Positions 48,592 through 57,809 of a DNA stretch of 64,000 nt are shown one piece after another; position 1 is the stretch's first letter, and every line of letters starts with the position of its first letter. The position numbers and the translations under genes are program-made. The stretch is taken from the NCBI RefSeq assembly GCF_047344985.1, contig NZ_CP178861.1, positions 992,001 to 1,056,000 on the forward strand. Reading direction: 5' to 3'. Source of the stretch: Bdellovibrio sp047344985. Lineage in GTDB: Bacteria > Bdellovibrionota > Bdellovibrionia > Bdellovibrionales > Bdellovibrionaceae. The notes under the pieces are model-generated. The model was not told the DNA's origin, searched no databases, and worked only from the letters and a program-made list of their open reading frames with translations.

Positions 48592-51378
48592 CTAACGCAA
48601 GCCGAGTTCCGCCGCACTAAATTCTATGTCGTAAACTCCGACGGTCACGCCACTGTTTGTAGTTCCTGTGAGATAAAAAGTCGTCGATCCCGCGGGGCAG
48701 TTATAAAGCGTTTGAACTGTCGACATGTGATTGCCAACGGCTCCGGCGTCATTCGTGGTATTAGACACCCCTCGAATCACAGTTCCAGTAGCTGAGCCGA
48801 CCCGAATATAGAAGACCGTTCCATTCCAGTTAGCGGCACTCAGATTTGAGGCGCTGAAGTTTGCAAAGATAAGAACGGGACCGCCATTGCAGGTCATCGT
48901 AAACGACGCAATCGTGCCTGCAGTTGTGAAGTTTGCATTTGCGGGATTATTCCTCGACCAAGAGTTGCTGGATTTAAAAGTCCCATTGACATCAAGTTTT
49001 GCTGAAGGCGATGCCGTTCCAACACCGACGTTTCCATCCGCACGAACAGCCAGACGGCTTGTGCCATTTGAGCGCGCATTGATCACATAAGAAGCCGTAT
49101 CCGTTGCAGCCGTATAAACTTGCAATCCATTTGAAGCAGCGGCTGTGCCTGAATTAAAAAAGATTCCTGAATAACCCGTCGTCGCTGTCTGCCAACTAAG
49201 TCCGCCCGGTGCAATTGCATTTCCGTTAATACTGGCAATCGTCCCTGTGTCACCTAAGTTGATGGCCGTGTTGGCTAGTTGCCCTGCTGGATTTGTCGTT
49301 CCGACTCCCACATAGCCCGTAGGGTTAATTGTCATTTTCGTAGAACCATTTGTTTCAAATCCCAAAGCGAAGTTATCGTTTGTTCCTAGAACAGCATCGG
49401 CACCGAAACTGTTTCCGCCATTGGCGAAAACTCCAGAAGCAGAATAATTTGTACAGCCCATCACGCCTGCAGCATCGAACGTAACGATTTGTCCAACGCC
49501 ACAACTAAATGTCGTCAGTGCCGCCCCTGTACCATTGGAGGCAATCAATCTATTCGCAGTAATGGATGTGACACCTGTACCACCATTTGCAATCGGTAAA
49601 GTGCCGGTGACTTCAGTTGCAAGATTCACCGCCGCACCATTGCTCGCAGCTGTCAAACGACCTTGAGCATCGACCGTGATATTTGCGCGAGTATAAGATC
49701 CTGCCGTCACAGCTGTGTTTGCTAAAGAAATAGTTCCAGTAGAAGTAATCGGCCCACCACTAAGCCCTGTACCTGTCACGATATTCGTGACGGTACCGCC
49801 AGCGTTGGTATCTGTGTCGCTCGCACACTCCCAACGAGAGTTAGCAGCAATCCATTTTAAAACCTGTCCATCAGTACAAGCGACATTGTTAGGTTTGTAA
49901 GTGAGATATTTTGAAGCGGCACTGTTGATATCACCATAATCAAGTGTCACAGCACCAGTCTTAGTTGCAACCGAAGTTACAGGAAATGCGATGGCTGCAT
50001 TTGAAGCGGTAGTTAGTCGCCCTTGAGCATCAACAGTGAAAGTTCCAACTTGTGTAGTTGAACCGTAAGAACCAGCAGTGACCGCCGTATTTGCAAGTGA
50101 GATCGTTCCTGTAGTTGTGATAGGACCACCACTTAAACCCGTACCAGTCGCAATATTCGTAACAGTACCACCAGCATTTGAATCGTTGGCAGGAGCCCAT
50201 TTCGTTCCATCATATTTCAAAACTTGGCCAGTAGCTAATCCCGTCGTATCAACATCAACGCCTTTAATCTTGTTAACAGAAACGGCGCCAATAGTTCCAC
50301 TCACATCACCCGCAACAGAAACATTGATCGACTGACATTGAAAAGAACTAGAGACCGAATTCCAATAAGGCGTTTGATGAGCAGCACAGTTCGCACTTCC
50401 CACAGCAGAATTAAACGCAGCCACCGTATGATAATTACTCAAAGAAGAATTCAAATTAGTAACATCACTCATGCCAATGGCAGCACCAATCCACTGAGTG
50501 CCATCAAACTTCAAAAAATTTCCATTTGTTGGTGCAGCACTAGCAATGGCGACATTCTGAATCTTCACGACAGAAGGATTCGGATAAGTCCCAGACAAAT
50601 CTCCGCCAGCAGCACCCGTTGGAACACGAGCATTGGTAAAACGAGAGTCATCACCCGCAGCCACTGTTCCCGCCGTCGTGCCCACGTTCAATGTCAATTG
50701 TGGAGTAGAGGCGGGATTCGCCACACTCAAATAAGCATTTGCCGAACTTACTGTCGTCACAGTTCCACCGCTGGCTCCCGTTACCGGAGCACAAACCATC
50801 GCCGTTCCATTCCAACTTAAAAATTCATTGGCGGCACAAGTTGGAACTCCTGTTTTTAAAACGAAATCATTTTCAGTTTTTGTACCGAGTTTTGCAGCAG
50901 AAGCCGCATAAGCAGAATAAGGAACTGTGCGAATTTCGTTATCAGGACTGATCACCTTCCAACCAGTACCGTCATGAAATTGAACCCGCAAGATCCGGGC
51001 ATGACCTTCTGTCGGCGTATAAGAACTAACGACGTTGTTATTAGGATCAGCGCAATCCTGTGTTTGACTGTTATCAAAAACACTCAATAAAGTTTTTGTC
51101 GGAGAAGGAGGAAACAGTTTTGTTCCGGTGCCAATAGGCACGTCAAAAACTCCGTGGCTATTGGTCATATCGATACCGCTTTTTTGTTCACGATAGATAA
51201 CGCATGTGCCGTTGTTACTCGTAATTTCAAACAAAAAACTGACGTTGTTGTATTCTAAAGGAGAACCGTCGGTCTTAACGATGCGACCTTGATAGGTCAA
51301 AAAATTAGGCGCTGCTTCCATTGAAACAGAAAAAAAGAAGGCCAATAAAAACAAGTACGTACAAAGAGGGCTCTTCAT
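48592..51378 (-). CDS. Mosaic-adhesive-trimer-like surface fibre protein
   Basis: A 928-aa secreted repeat protein: signal peptide (1-22), an N-terminal domain (PNFLTYQGRIVKTDGSPLEY to about 150), then a long shaft of Gly/Thr/Ser/Asn-rich repeats. Two ~60-residue repeats at 401-463 and 525-583 share GTVTNI.TGTGLSGGPIT and TVDAQGRLT.ASN. Tail-fibre motifs VGVGT.NP and GTASPSAKLDVNG follow, then a ~125-residue beta-rich C-terminal tip. This matches the mosaic adhesive trimer proteins that Bdellovibrio uses to recognise prey. No Shine-Dalgarno sequence; a sigma-28-like -10 box ends 7 nt before the ATG. Confidence 0.82.
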   Translation of the reverse strand: MKSPLCTYLFLLAFFFSVSMEAAPNFLTYQGRIVKTDGSPLEYNNVSFLFEITSNNGTCVIYREQKSGIDMTNSHGVFDVPIGTGTKLFPPSPTKTLLSVFDNSQTQDCADPNNNVVSSYTPTEGHARILRVQFHDGTGWKVISPDNEIRTVPYSAYAASAAKLGTKTENDFVLKTGVPTCAANEFLSWNGTAMVCAPVTGASGGTVTTVSSANAYLSVANPASTPQLTLNVGTTAGTVAAGDDSRFTNARVPTGAAGGDLSGTYPNPSVVKIQNVAIASAAPTNGNFLKFDGTQWIGAAIGMSDVTNLNSSLSNYHTVAAFNSAVGSANCAAHQTPYWNSVSSSFQCQSINVSVAGDVSGTIGAVSVNKIKGVDVDTTGLATGQVLKYDGTKWAPANDSNAGGTVTNIATGTGLSGGPITTTGTISLANTAVTAGSYGSTTQVGTFTVDAQGRLTTASNAAIAFPVTSVATKTGAVTLDYGDINSAASKYLTYKPNNVACTDGQVLKWIAANSRWECASDTDTNAGGTVTNIVTGTGLSGGPITSTGTISLANTAVTAGSYTRANITVDAQGRLTAASNGAAVNLATEVTGTLPIANGGTGVTSITANRLIASNGTGAALTTFSCGVGQIVTFDAAGVMGCTNYSASGVFANGGNSFGADAVLGTNDNFALGFETNGSTKMTINPTGYVGVGTTNPAGQLANTAINLGDTGTIASINGNAIAPGGLSWQTATTGYSGIFFNSGTAAASNGLQVYTAATDTASYVINARSNGTSRLAVRADGNVGVGTASPSAKLDVNGTFKSSNSWSRNNPANANFTTAGTIASFTMTCNGGPVLIFANFSASNLSAANWNGTVFYIRVGSATGTVIRGVSNTTNDAGAVGNHMSTVQTLYNCPAGSTTFYLTGTTNSGVTVGVYDIEFSAAELGLR
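49630..50178 (-). repeat. Two copies of a ~180-bp coding repeat within the fibre gene
   Basis: Copies at 49990-50178 and 49630-49806 encode nearly the same 60-residue shaft segment, separated by about 180 bp that encodes unrelated sequence. The similarity holds at DNA level in the centre and could allow recombination that changes shaft length. Confidence 0.75.
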
Positions 51379-51385
51379 ACATTCT

Positions 51386-51413
51386 TTATCGGAAATTTAA
51401 CAAAGAAACTGAA
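51386..51413 (-). promoter_or_regulatory. Candidate sigma-28 promoter of the fibre gene
   Basis: On the minus strand TTCAGTTT (51406-51413; 6/8 of TAAAGTTT), a 12-bp spacer, then TCCGATAA (51386-51393; 7/8 of GCCGATAA). The ATG follows after 7 nt, so the transcript would begin at or next to the start codon. Confidence 0.5.
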
Positions 51414-51417
51414 GACG

Positions 51418-51432
51418 ATCTCAGTTTGAGAC
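51418..51432 (-). promoter_or_regulatory. Palindromic motif upstream of the fibre gene
   Basis: Minus-strand GTCTCAAACTGAGAT, nearly a perfect inverted repeat. It lies directly upstream of the -35 element, centred 47 nt from the ATG, like the site before the metzincin gene. Confidence 0.5.
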
Positions 51433-51434
51433 GA

Positions 51435-51638
51435 TTAATAATGCGGTGGCTTTTCTCCAGGACCACGAACATCGTCTCCGTCGCCTAGACCTTGCAGACG
51501 TTTCGTCAGGGCTTGCAAGAGGCCTTCTAGTTTATCAATTGTTTGCTGCTGTTGATAAAGAACCTGGTTGAGTTCTTCCAAAAGGAATTCCTGATGAGCG
51601 ATTTTGGTTTCAAGATCTATAAAGCGTTGTTCAGACAT
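51435..51638 (-). CDS. slyX: SlyX family protein
   Basis: A 67-aa coiled-coil protein typical of SlyX: ETKIAHQEFLLEELNQVLYQQQQ in heptads and the Pro-rich C-terminal end GPGEKPPHY, which is the family hallmark. Function is unknown even in E. coli. It lies 26 nt downstream of the JmjC oxygenase gene and 56 nt upstream of the fibre gene start; the fibre promoter lies in that gap. Confidence 0.9.
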   Translation of the reverse strand: MSEQRFIDLETKIAHQEFLLEELNQVLYQQQQTIDKLEGLLQALTKRLQGLGDGDDVRGPGEKPPHY

Positions 51639-51664
51639 GCGCTGCTTTTCCCACTTTTTAGGCT

Positions 51665-52357
51665 CTAATACAAGTGTAAATTCTGCTCAGGCTGAAGCAC
51701 TTCCGTGGTGTGAACTCCAATAGAAAGATGGATGGAGTCGGTCATGGCCTGCGCTTTATGCCAGTAACCTGCGGGAATATAGAGCCAGTCGCCGGCTTTA
51801 AGCCAACAGCGAATTTCAGGAGCCGGAGGTTCCCTTAAAAAATACTCCCTCTGCGAGGCTTTACGGTCGAGGGGACGGGGAGTGGTGGTGTTTTTACGCA
51901 AGCGAAATTCTTTTTCTCCAAAAGTTTGAATCACGAAAACCTCGTCTAAATCATAGTGCCACTCAAAACCCTCTTGCTGCGCGGGTGTGCAGTAAACTTG
52001 TAAATCAATTGGGCATTGAAAGAAGGACTGAAAATCCTGAGCGATCATTCGTGTGACGGGATGCGCGTGTTCGGCATGACGAACTAAAAGAGTGCGATTG
52101 TTTTTAAATCCATGCAGAAACTGTTCTTTGCTTAGAGTCCCGGTATTAAGAGCTGAGTCCTCAGGAAGCTTTCCCTGCATCGGAAGCCAGCAATCACTGT
52201 GACGATTTTCCAAAATTTCTTGCAGCATAAACCACGAGATGCAGTTTTTCATGAAGAGCGCTTTTTCGGGAGCCGCAAAGGGACGTTCTTTAGCAATGTA
52301 CTCTTGAGAAAACATAGAAAAAGGAATGGGGGAAAGAAGTTCTTCCAGAATCGACAT
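51665..52357 (-). CDS. JmjC-domain (cupin) 2-oxoglutarate oxygenase
   Basis: A 230-aa protein of the ribosomal-oxygenase/YcfD-like JmjC type. Iron ligands are H134 and D136 in FEWHYDLDEVF and H200 in AGDWLYIPAGYWHKA. Related bacterial enzymes hydroxylate an arginine of ribosomal protein L16; at 230 aa this one is shorter and lacks the full C-terminal winged-helix part, so the target is unclear. No signal peptide. Located between the cyclase operon and slyX on the same strand. Confidence 0.85.
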   Translation of the reverse strand: MSILEELLSPIPFSMFSQEYIAKERPFAAPEKALFMKNCISWFMLQEILENRHSDCWLPMQGKLPEDSALNTGTLSKEQFLHGFKNNRTLLVRHAEHAHPVTRMIAQDFQSFFQCPIDLQVYCTPAQQEGFEWHYDLDEVFVIQTFGEKEFRLRKNTTTPRPLDRKASQREYFLREPPAPEIRCWLKAGDWLYIPAGYWHKAQAMTDSIHLSIGVHTTEVLQPEQNLHLY

Positions 52358-52423
52358 AAGTGACTCCTTAAAAAAACTTCTTACCTTGCTCTTAAACGAA
52401 CGAACAAATTAATCTTAGGAAAA

Positions 52424-54250
52424 TTACGCAGCTTTCACTTTCACTTTGTCAGCGGCCTCAGCTTCGTAATCAGAATAAGGTGTGCTGACTTCTACCATAG
52501 TGCCATCTGCTGCGCGATAACCGCGAACCTTGAACATCTTTAATGCTTCAGAGCGGCCTTTCACTTCGGCGGCACCGGCAAGTTCTGTTTTGAAATCTTC
52601 GCCGATTTTTTCAATGACAGTGTCTGAAATCAAAAGATCCGCACCGAAAGCTTTTGTGGAAGCTTCGATACGTGAGGCGGTATTGACCGTGTTCCCGATA
52701 ACAGTATATTCCATACGCTCGTCAGAACCGATTGTTCCTGAAATTGCGGCTCCGGCATGAAGACCCATACCGATGTTGATCGCAGGTTGACCACGGGAAA
52801 TACGCAGTTCATTAAGACCCTCAAGAGCTTTCCTCATTTCAAGGCAAGCACGAACGGCATTGTGAGCATCGCGCTCAGAACCTTTCGGTGCACCCCACAC
52901 GGCCATAATCGCATCACCGATAAATTTATCGACGACACCCCCGTGCGAGTTGATGATTTTAACCATCACGCCAAAGTATTCATTCAGCATTTCGACGACT
53001 TCTTCCGGAGAACGTTTTTCTGAAAAGGCCGTGAAACCCCGAATATCCGAGAAGAAGACCACGACTTCTTTTGACTGACCGCCGACCCCGATGTCTTTGC
53101 TGATCAAGTCTTCAGCGACAGAAGAGCCGTGGAACTTCGAGAAAAGGTTTTTCACCTTATCACGTTCCTTAAGACCTTCCGTCATGTGATCAAACGCTTC
53201 GGCCAAGTCACCCACTTCATCGTGAGAACGAACTTGCGCACGGGCTTTCACATCGAAATTCCCTTTAGAAACCAAGTTGATCATGTCCGCCAATTTTTCA
53301 ATCGGGGAGGTGAGCGTCATAGAGAAAAGGAAGATAAAGAAGATCGCCATGGAGATCGCAGATCCCGCGACGAAAATCGCTCGACGTTTAACCTCATGTG
53401 ACACTTCCAGAATTGTTTCCTCGGAAGTTTGTGAAATCAACGTCGCACCAAAAGATGTTTTTACAGAAGCGCCAAAATAGTTTTTATCAAAGTCAGGATC
53501 GACAAACTTCGTTTGATACTGAGGTGATTTTTGCGCCAAGGCTTTTTGCACAAAAGGATTTTTTGCCAAGTTCAGTCTTGCCATGGCCTTTTGTTCATCT
53601 TTATGCGCTAAAAGTTCACCGTAACGATCCACAAGATACTGCGTTCTTTCAGAAGGATCCGTGAATGGTTTTTCAAGTGGAGCTAAAGCAATGTCTGCCA
53701 AAGCAATGTGCGTGATTTTTCCTTGAGCGTCACGCACCAAAGGAATACCAATCGTGATCATCGCCGGAGCTTTTGGATAGGAAGCATTTTTAAGTTCCAC
53801 ACTTCCTTGCGCAACCGAACGCAAAGGAAACTTCTGCCACGAGCGCACATGAATAATATAAGTGCTGGAAAGGCCATAAGGCTTAAGCACTTCTTCTTTT
53901 ACTTTACGCGCGACAGTTTCAACAGAGCTTCCATCCAATTTTAAAACTTCAAGAGCGATAAAATTTTTATCTTTCGTAAAACTAAAATCAAAGTCGTCAC
54001 CTGTGGCTGTTTCCGCAGTCGTTCCCTTCATTAAAAGAGACGCGCTGACGCGGGTTTTTTCCACCAAAGAGCCGATGATGTTTTCAACTTCTTTCGCCTT
54101 AGCTGCCGCAGATTCCAAGTTCGCAATATCGACTTGCTCGGAAGATTTCTTTTCAAAGAAGTCTGAAGAGATCCAAGTGATCGTTCCTGTTGCGGCGACC
54201 AGAATCAGAATCGTTACTGTGATGAGTTTTGTTGAAATAGGTATTCTCAT
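52424..54250 (-). CDS. Membrane class III adenylate/guanylate cyclase
   Basis: A 608-aa signalling enzyme: TM1 (about 9-28), a periplasmic sensor domain (about 35-285, Cache-like), TM2 (about 287-310), a HAMP linker (LTSPIEKLADMINLVSKGNFD), and a C-terminal class III cyclase domain (about 400-575). Metal-binding aspartates are in FSDIRGFT and KFIGDAIMAVWG; VIGNTVNTASRIEA supplies the transition-state residues N and R. It produces a cyclic nucleotide, probably cAMP. ATG at 54250 with GGAG 6 nt upstream. It follows the two fibronectin-domain genes by 13 nt and is likely co-transcribed. Confidence 0.92.
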   Translation of the reverse strand: MRIPISTKLITVTILILVAATGTITWISSDFFEKKSSEQVDIANLESAAAKAKEVENIIGSLVEKTRVSASLLMKGTTAETATGDDFDFSFTKDKNFIALEVLKLDGSSVETVARKVKEEVLKPYGLSSTYIIHVRSWQKFPLRSVAQGSVELKNASYPKAPAMITIGIPLVRDAQGKITHIALADIALAPLEKPFTDPSERTQYLVDRYGELLAHKDEQKAMARLNLAKNPFVQKALAQKSPQYQTKFVDPDFDKNYFGASVKTSFGATLISQTSEETILEVSHEVKRRAIFVAGSAISMAIFFIFLFSMTLTSPIEKLADMINLVSKGNFDVKARAQVRSHDEVGDLAEAFDHMTEGLKERDKVKNLFSKFHGSSVAEDLISKDIGVGGQSKEVVVFFSDIRGFTAFSEKRSPEEVVEMLNEYFGVMVKIINSHGGVVDKFIGDAIMAVWGAPKGSERDAHNAVRACLEMRKALEGLNELRISRGQPAINIGMGLHAGAAISGTIGSDERMEYTVIGNTVNTASRIEASTKAFGADLLISDTVIEKIGEDFKTELAGAAEVKGRSEALKMFKVRGYRAADGTMVEVSTPYSDYEAEAADKVKVKAA

Positions 54251-54263
54251 AACAATCTCCAGG

Positions 54264-55889
54264 CTAGAAAGCCCACTCCGCAAAAATGTTTAGATAGTTT
54301 CCGACGATAGTGGACTCGTTCACATCGCCATCCACGGCAAAGTTGTCAGGACGAGGCACGGCATTGTAAGACATTTTGTCTTCACGACGAGCATAACCGA
54401 CAAGGCCTGTGAAAGTCGGGGTGAAACGATAACTTCCTAAAAATCCAAATTGAGTTGAAAGCGCCGGACGCAGCGGTTCTCCGTTAGGTGTGCTAATTTT
54501 CAACAATGACATGTACAAGTGCGCGTTGATTTGCAACCCCAGTTTTGGCGTGAGAGAGTACCAATACTCTGCGCCTACATGCGGACCCGCCGATGTGATT
54601 TTTAAGTCTTGCGATTGCCCTGAGAAAGGATCGCCGACAGTTTCAGGAAGTTCCTTGTAATAAGGCCCCATTTGGAAACGCACTTCGCCGCGGTCTCCGA
54701 TGATCTGTCTATAAACGGCGTTGACCTCTGCCGAAGCAAAGGTCTGGGTTTTTCCATTAAATGTGAAACCGCTTAAATCTATAATACTTAAAAATCCCCA
54801 CGGCGTGTTTGGATTAAACCATCCTAAACCCATCCGACCTGTTCCGCCCATGGCACTGTAGGCGACAGCCGAGTTCTTTTCGGGATTGCTTCCGCGGAAC
54901 TGCATTTCTGTTATCAGATAACTGGCAACGGCATACCAACCTGTCACGCGATCAATAGATTTTCTAACAAGAGCGGTGTATTCCGCTGCCGGAGAACGAT
55001 CTCCATGACGAACAGAAAAACTTTGTTTTGCAAGAGGAGAACTTGGGCGCATGTCCGATTTTGCACGTACAGCCACTTGGTATTTTCCACCGGGCCACGT
55101 TTCATCAAACGGCAGGGTGTCTTCCTGAGTGTTCTCAATGACTTTAAACTTTTCCCATTTTTTTGCTTTTTCATTGAGTTTCAAAACGTAAACATCATAG
55201 CGAGAAGCATAGTCCGGACGAGTCCATTTGATTTCGCGCACGAATTCACTTTCAGGTTTTTCGATCTTCGGATTTTCAATGCCTTTACCTAAAACTGAAA
55301 ATTGCCCTACGGATGTCGCATCACTTTGAATGCCGTCTTTATTTGCGGCCGACACTTTCCATGTGTAGTTCATCGCTACGGGAAGTTCGACTTTGATATG
55401 CGTGTCGTTCAAAGTTTCTGAAACTTGCGTTTTTCCGTCCTCTGAAGTCAAAGTGAATTGATATTGGTCAGCACCACCCACGGGAGCCCATTGGAAATCC
55501 ATTTTCACTTTGTCAGATTCTTTAGAGACAATACGTGAACGGGAAGCCGGGAATTTTAAGACAGCTGTTTCAAGACCGACGTTGAATTCACTCGGCGGAC
55601 TCCATTCACCAGGAACACCACGATAATCGCGGGAACGCAATTTCATCATGTATTTTCCCGGTGCTAAGCGGCCATTCCAGGCAGCGTCTTTCACTTTGAA
55701 AGTAAAAGTTTTGCCTTTGCCATCTTCTTTATCGTCTTCTTTGCTTTGTGAAAGTTCGATTTCATAGGATTTAGCACCTTCAATAGCTTCCCACTCAAAG
55801 TTCACCAAACGACGAAACGGCGCCGCCCAGACCGCTGCGGTCCAGAATGTGAAAATAAGAATGAAAAGCGAAGCGCTCAATCGCATCAA
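54264..55889 (-). CDS. Exported fibronectin-type-III protein with C-terminal outer-membrane barrel
   Basis: A 541-aa precursor: signal peptide (1-22, ending VWAA), three FN3-like domains (about 28-105, 110-200 and 210-295; for example NFEWEAIEGAKSYEIELSQS and FQWAPVGGADQYQF), and a C-terminal ~240-residue region of alternating strands (GWYAVASYLITEMQF, EVRFQMGPYYKE, GLQINAHLYMSLLK) ending in phenylalanine (NIFAEWAF), typical of outer-membrane barrels. It overlaps the FecR gene by 4 nt (ATGA). It could display FN3 domains on one side of the outer membrane. Confidence 0.85.
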   Translation of the reverse strand: MMRLSASLFILIFTFWTAAVWAAPFRRLVNFEWEAIEGAKSYEIELSQSKEDDKEDGKGKTFTFKVKDAAWNGRLAPGKYMMKLRSRDYRGVPGEWSPPSEFNVGLETAVLKFPASRSRIVSKESDKVKMDFQWAPVGGADQYQFTLTSEDGKTQVSETLNDTHIKVELPVAMNYTWKVSAANKDGIQSDATSVGQFSVLGKGIENPKIEKPESEFVREIKWTRPDYASRYDVYVLKLNEKAKKWEKFKVIENTQEDTLPFDETWPGGKYQVAVRAKSDMRPSSPLAKQSFSVRHGDRSPAAEYTALVRKSIDRVTGWYAVASYLITEMQFRGSNPEKNSAVAYSAMGGTGRMGLGWFNPNTPWGFLSIIDLSGFTFNGKTQTFASAEVNAVYRQIIGDRGEVRFQMGPYYKELPETVGDPFSGQSQDLKITSAGPHVGAEYWYSLTPKLGLQINAHLYMSLLKISTPNGEPLRPALSTQFGFLGSYRFTPTFTGLVGYARREDKMSYNAVPRPDNFAVDGDVNESTIVGNYLNIFAEWAF

Positions 55890-57697
55890 TTTACCTTAAT
55901 CTTCTTTAAAGTCGGCGCGCGAACGTTGGATTTATCCGGCACAAGAAGTTTGCGCACAGGACCCGGTTCACTCGAACGACCATAAGAGTCTGTTGCCGAC
56001 ACTTGAACTTCGTATTCACCCGGCAAAAGATTTTTTAATGCTGTCGTGTTATTCGTATACTTACTTCGTTTTAATTGTTTTCCGTCTTTACTGATCGTGA
56101 GCCAATATTCTTTAGCTCCTTCGATCTTGGACCACTCCAATTGGGATCTTCCGTCCATTGAAGCTTGCAACTGACCTTCGGCAGGAACAAAATCCGGTGC
56201 TTGCAGTAAAGGCAACGGAGCCACCGTCAAAGTTTGCGATGTTGTCGTGCCAAGAACTTGACCGTCTTTATTTAACGCTTCAATGGAAGCGATGTAACGA
56301 CCTGGTTTCGTCACAGGTGTCGTAAGTTTCGTGTCTTTCACTTCAACACTGGAGGCCGTCGCAGGATCTGCGTTTTCTTCCATCAGTTTCACGCGCCACA
56401 AAGACACTTGGTCTGCTTTATCGACTTTCCAACTCAAACCCAAACGTGGAGACTCCACATAGTATTGGGTCACTTGCGTTTCAGGAATTGTGAAATTCAC
56501 TTGCACCGGAACAAGTGGAGGGGGTTCCAGTTTAACTTGTTCTGCTGGTTTGACAGCGAACTTTTGCACCTTACCCAAAACGGGTTTGTCAGAGTCTGTG
56601 TAATAAGAACTCATACGCCAGTAATAAGTGCCAGGCTTTAACGCAGGAACAACGAAACTTTCTTCTTTCGAGAAATTCTGCGACGTTACTTTGTTTTTTA
56701 AGTTAGCGTCACTCCAAACTTCCAAAGTGGTTTGACGAGTGTCGTCTCCTTTTTGCCATTTAAAGGTCATATCAAAAGGCGTCGTTGTCGCTGGAATCTC
56801 TGCATCTGCCGTCGGGAAGACGACTGTCGGAGCATAACGGGCGACGACTTCTGTTTTATAGATCGGGCTTTCGGCGACCACTTTCCCTTCTTTGGATGTC
56901 GCTACAAGTTTCCAGTAATGACGCCCGAAGGGAAGTGAAGCCATGGTTTGATTTTGATTCAAAGGAGCTTTTACAAACTCTTTGAGAAGTTTACGACTTG
57001 GTCCCACCCACAAAGACACTTGTGTGCTGGAAGGGAAACCCTGCCACTGGAATGGAATCGGTTGCAAAGATTCGGCATCCATCGCAATAGGTTTTGCGGG
57101 GGATGGAGTCAAAATGCGAATTTCAGAAGATGTCGAAGTCAAATCTTTGCTTTGACCGTCGTTGCTTTTAATAGAAGCTTTACCTTCCAAGACTTGGACA
57201 TCGACAGAATTACCGCGGCCTTTTGATAACGAAGCAGAAGCTTGCGAGAGATCGACTTTTCCATTCGCTGAGTTTAAGACGAGGCCTGGAGCACCGGCTT
57301 CGGCACCACCGGCTTTCGCATTGACGAACAAACTACCTTCCATCAAATCGAGAGCGATTTCGCCTTCGGATTTTTTAATCACGATAAGCGACTCTGGCTC
57401 CAAATCCAAATAACGATCTGAGTCGACAAATTGAATGCGCACTTCACCGCGCTCACTCGTACGAATCGCTTCGCCGTTGTACAAAGGCTCACCCGTATTG
57501 ACGAGTTGCCATAGCAAGCGCGAAGCAGGACGGCGTTGAATATCTTCAACAACTTTGCCTACATACGCCAAAGGTTTTTCATTTCCGTGGGATGAGATGC
57601 GATGATCGGAGGATTGATACCAATACCAGGTCACAGCAAAAACGGACGACGAGCTGAGCGCAGCGATAAGCAATCGTTTCCACTGTTTTTTCATCAA
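55886..57697 (-). CDS. Exported FecR-domain protein with multiple FN3-like domains
   Basis: A 603-aa protein with an N-terminal membrane segment (about 9-27, LLIAALSSSSVFAVTWYW) and a FecR domain (about 45-195: GEAIRTSERGEVRIQFVDSD, then GSLFVNAKAGG). Four FN3-like repeats follow (about 200-600; FQWQGFPSSTQVSLWVG, FKWQKGDDTRQTTLEVW and LEWSKIEGAKEYWLTIS types). FecR domains often relay signals or bind envelope partners. It is the first gene of a three-gene operon with the FN3/barrel protein and the cyclase, suggesting an envelope-spanning assembly. Confidence 0.85.
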   Translation of the reverse strand: MMKKQWKRLLIAALSSSSVFAVTWYWYQSSDHRISSHGNEKPLAYVGKVVEDIQRRPASRLLWQLVNTGEPLYNGEAIRTSERGEVRIQFVDSDRYLDLEPESLIVIKKSEGEIALDLMEGSLFVNAKAGGAEAGAPGLVLNSANGKVDLSQASASLSKGRGNSVDVQVLEGKASIKSNDGQSKDLTSTSSEIRILTPSPAKPIAMDAESLQPIPFQWQGFPSSTQVSLWVGPSRKLLKEFVKAPLNQNQTMASLPFGRHYWKLVATSKEGKVVAESPIYKTEVVARYAPTVVFPTADAEIPATTTPFDMTFKWQKGDDTRQTTLEVWSDANLKNKVTSQNFSKEESFVVPALKPGTYYWRMSSYYTDSDKPVLGKVQKFAVKPAEQVKLEPPPLVPVQVNFTIPETQVTQYYVESPRLGLSWKVDKADQVSLWRVKLMEENADPATASSVEVKDTKLTTPVTKPGRYIASIEALNKDGQVLGTTTSQTLTVAPLPLLQAPDFVPAEGQLQASMDGRSQLEWSKIEGAKEYWLTISKDGKQLKRSKYTNNTTALKNLLPGEYEVQVSATDSYGRSSEPGPVRKLLVPDKSNVRAPTLKKIKVN

Positions 57698-57809
57698 TTC
57701 CTCCTCCTGGTTTTTTCGGAGAAAATGTCGGGATATTTAATAGCGCTTAAGTCCAGGTCCGAGAGAATGTGGAAGATTTGTTCGGGCAGATGGTCTAGAG
57801 TCTTGCGAT

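Noticed and set aside
49630..50178. Repeated DNA considered as a CRISPR array or transposable element
   Set aside because: The repeats are long, few and in frame, encoding fibre shaft segments; no short regular spacers or transposase.
50338..50820. 160-codon Arg/Ser/His-rich frame on the plus strand
   Set aside because: Antisense to the repeat shaft of the fibre gene; composition is a by-product of Thr/Gly/Asn-rich codons.
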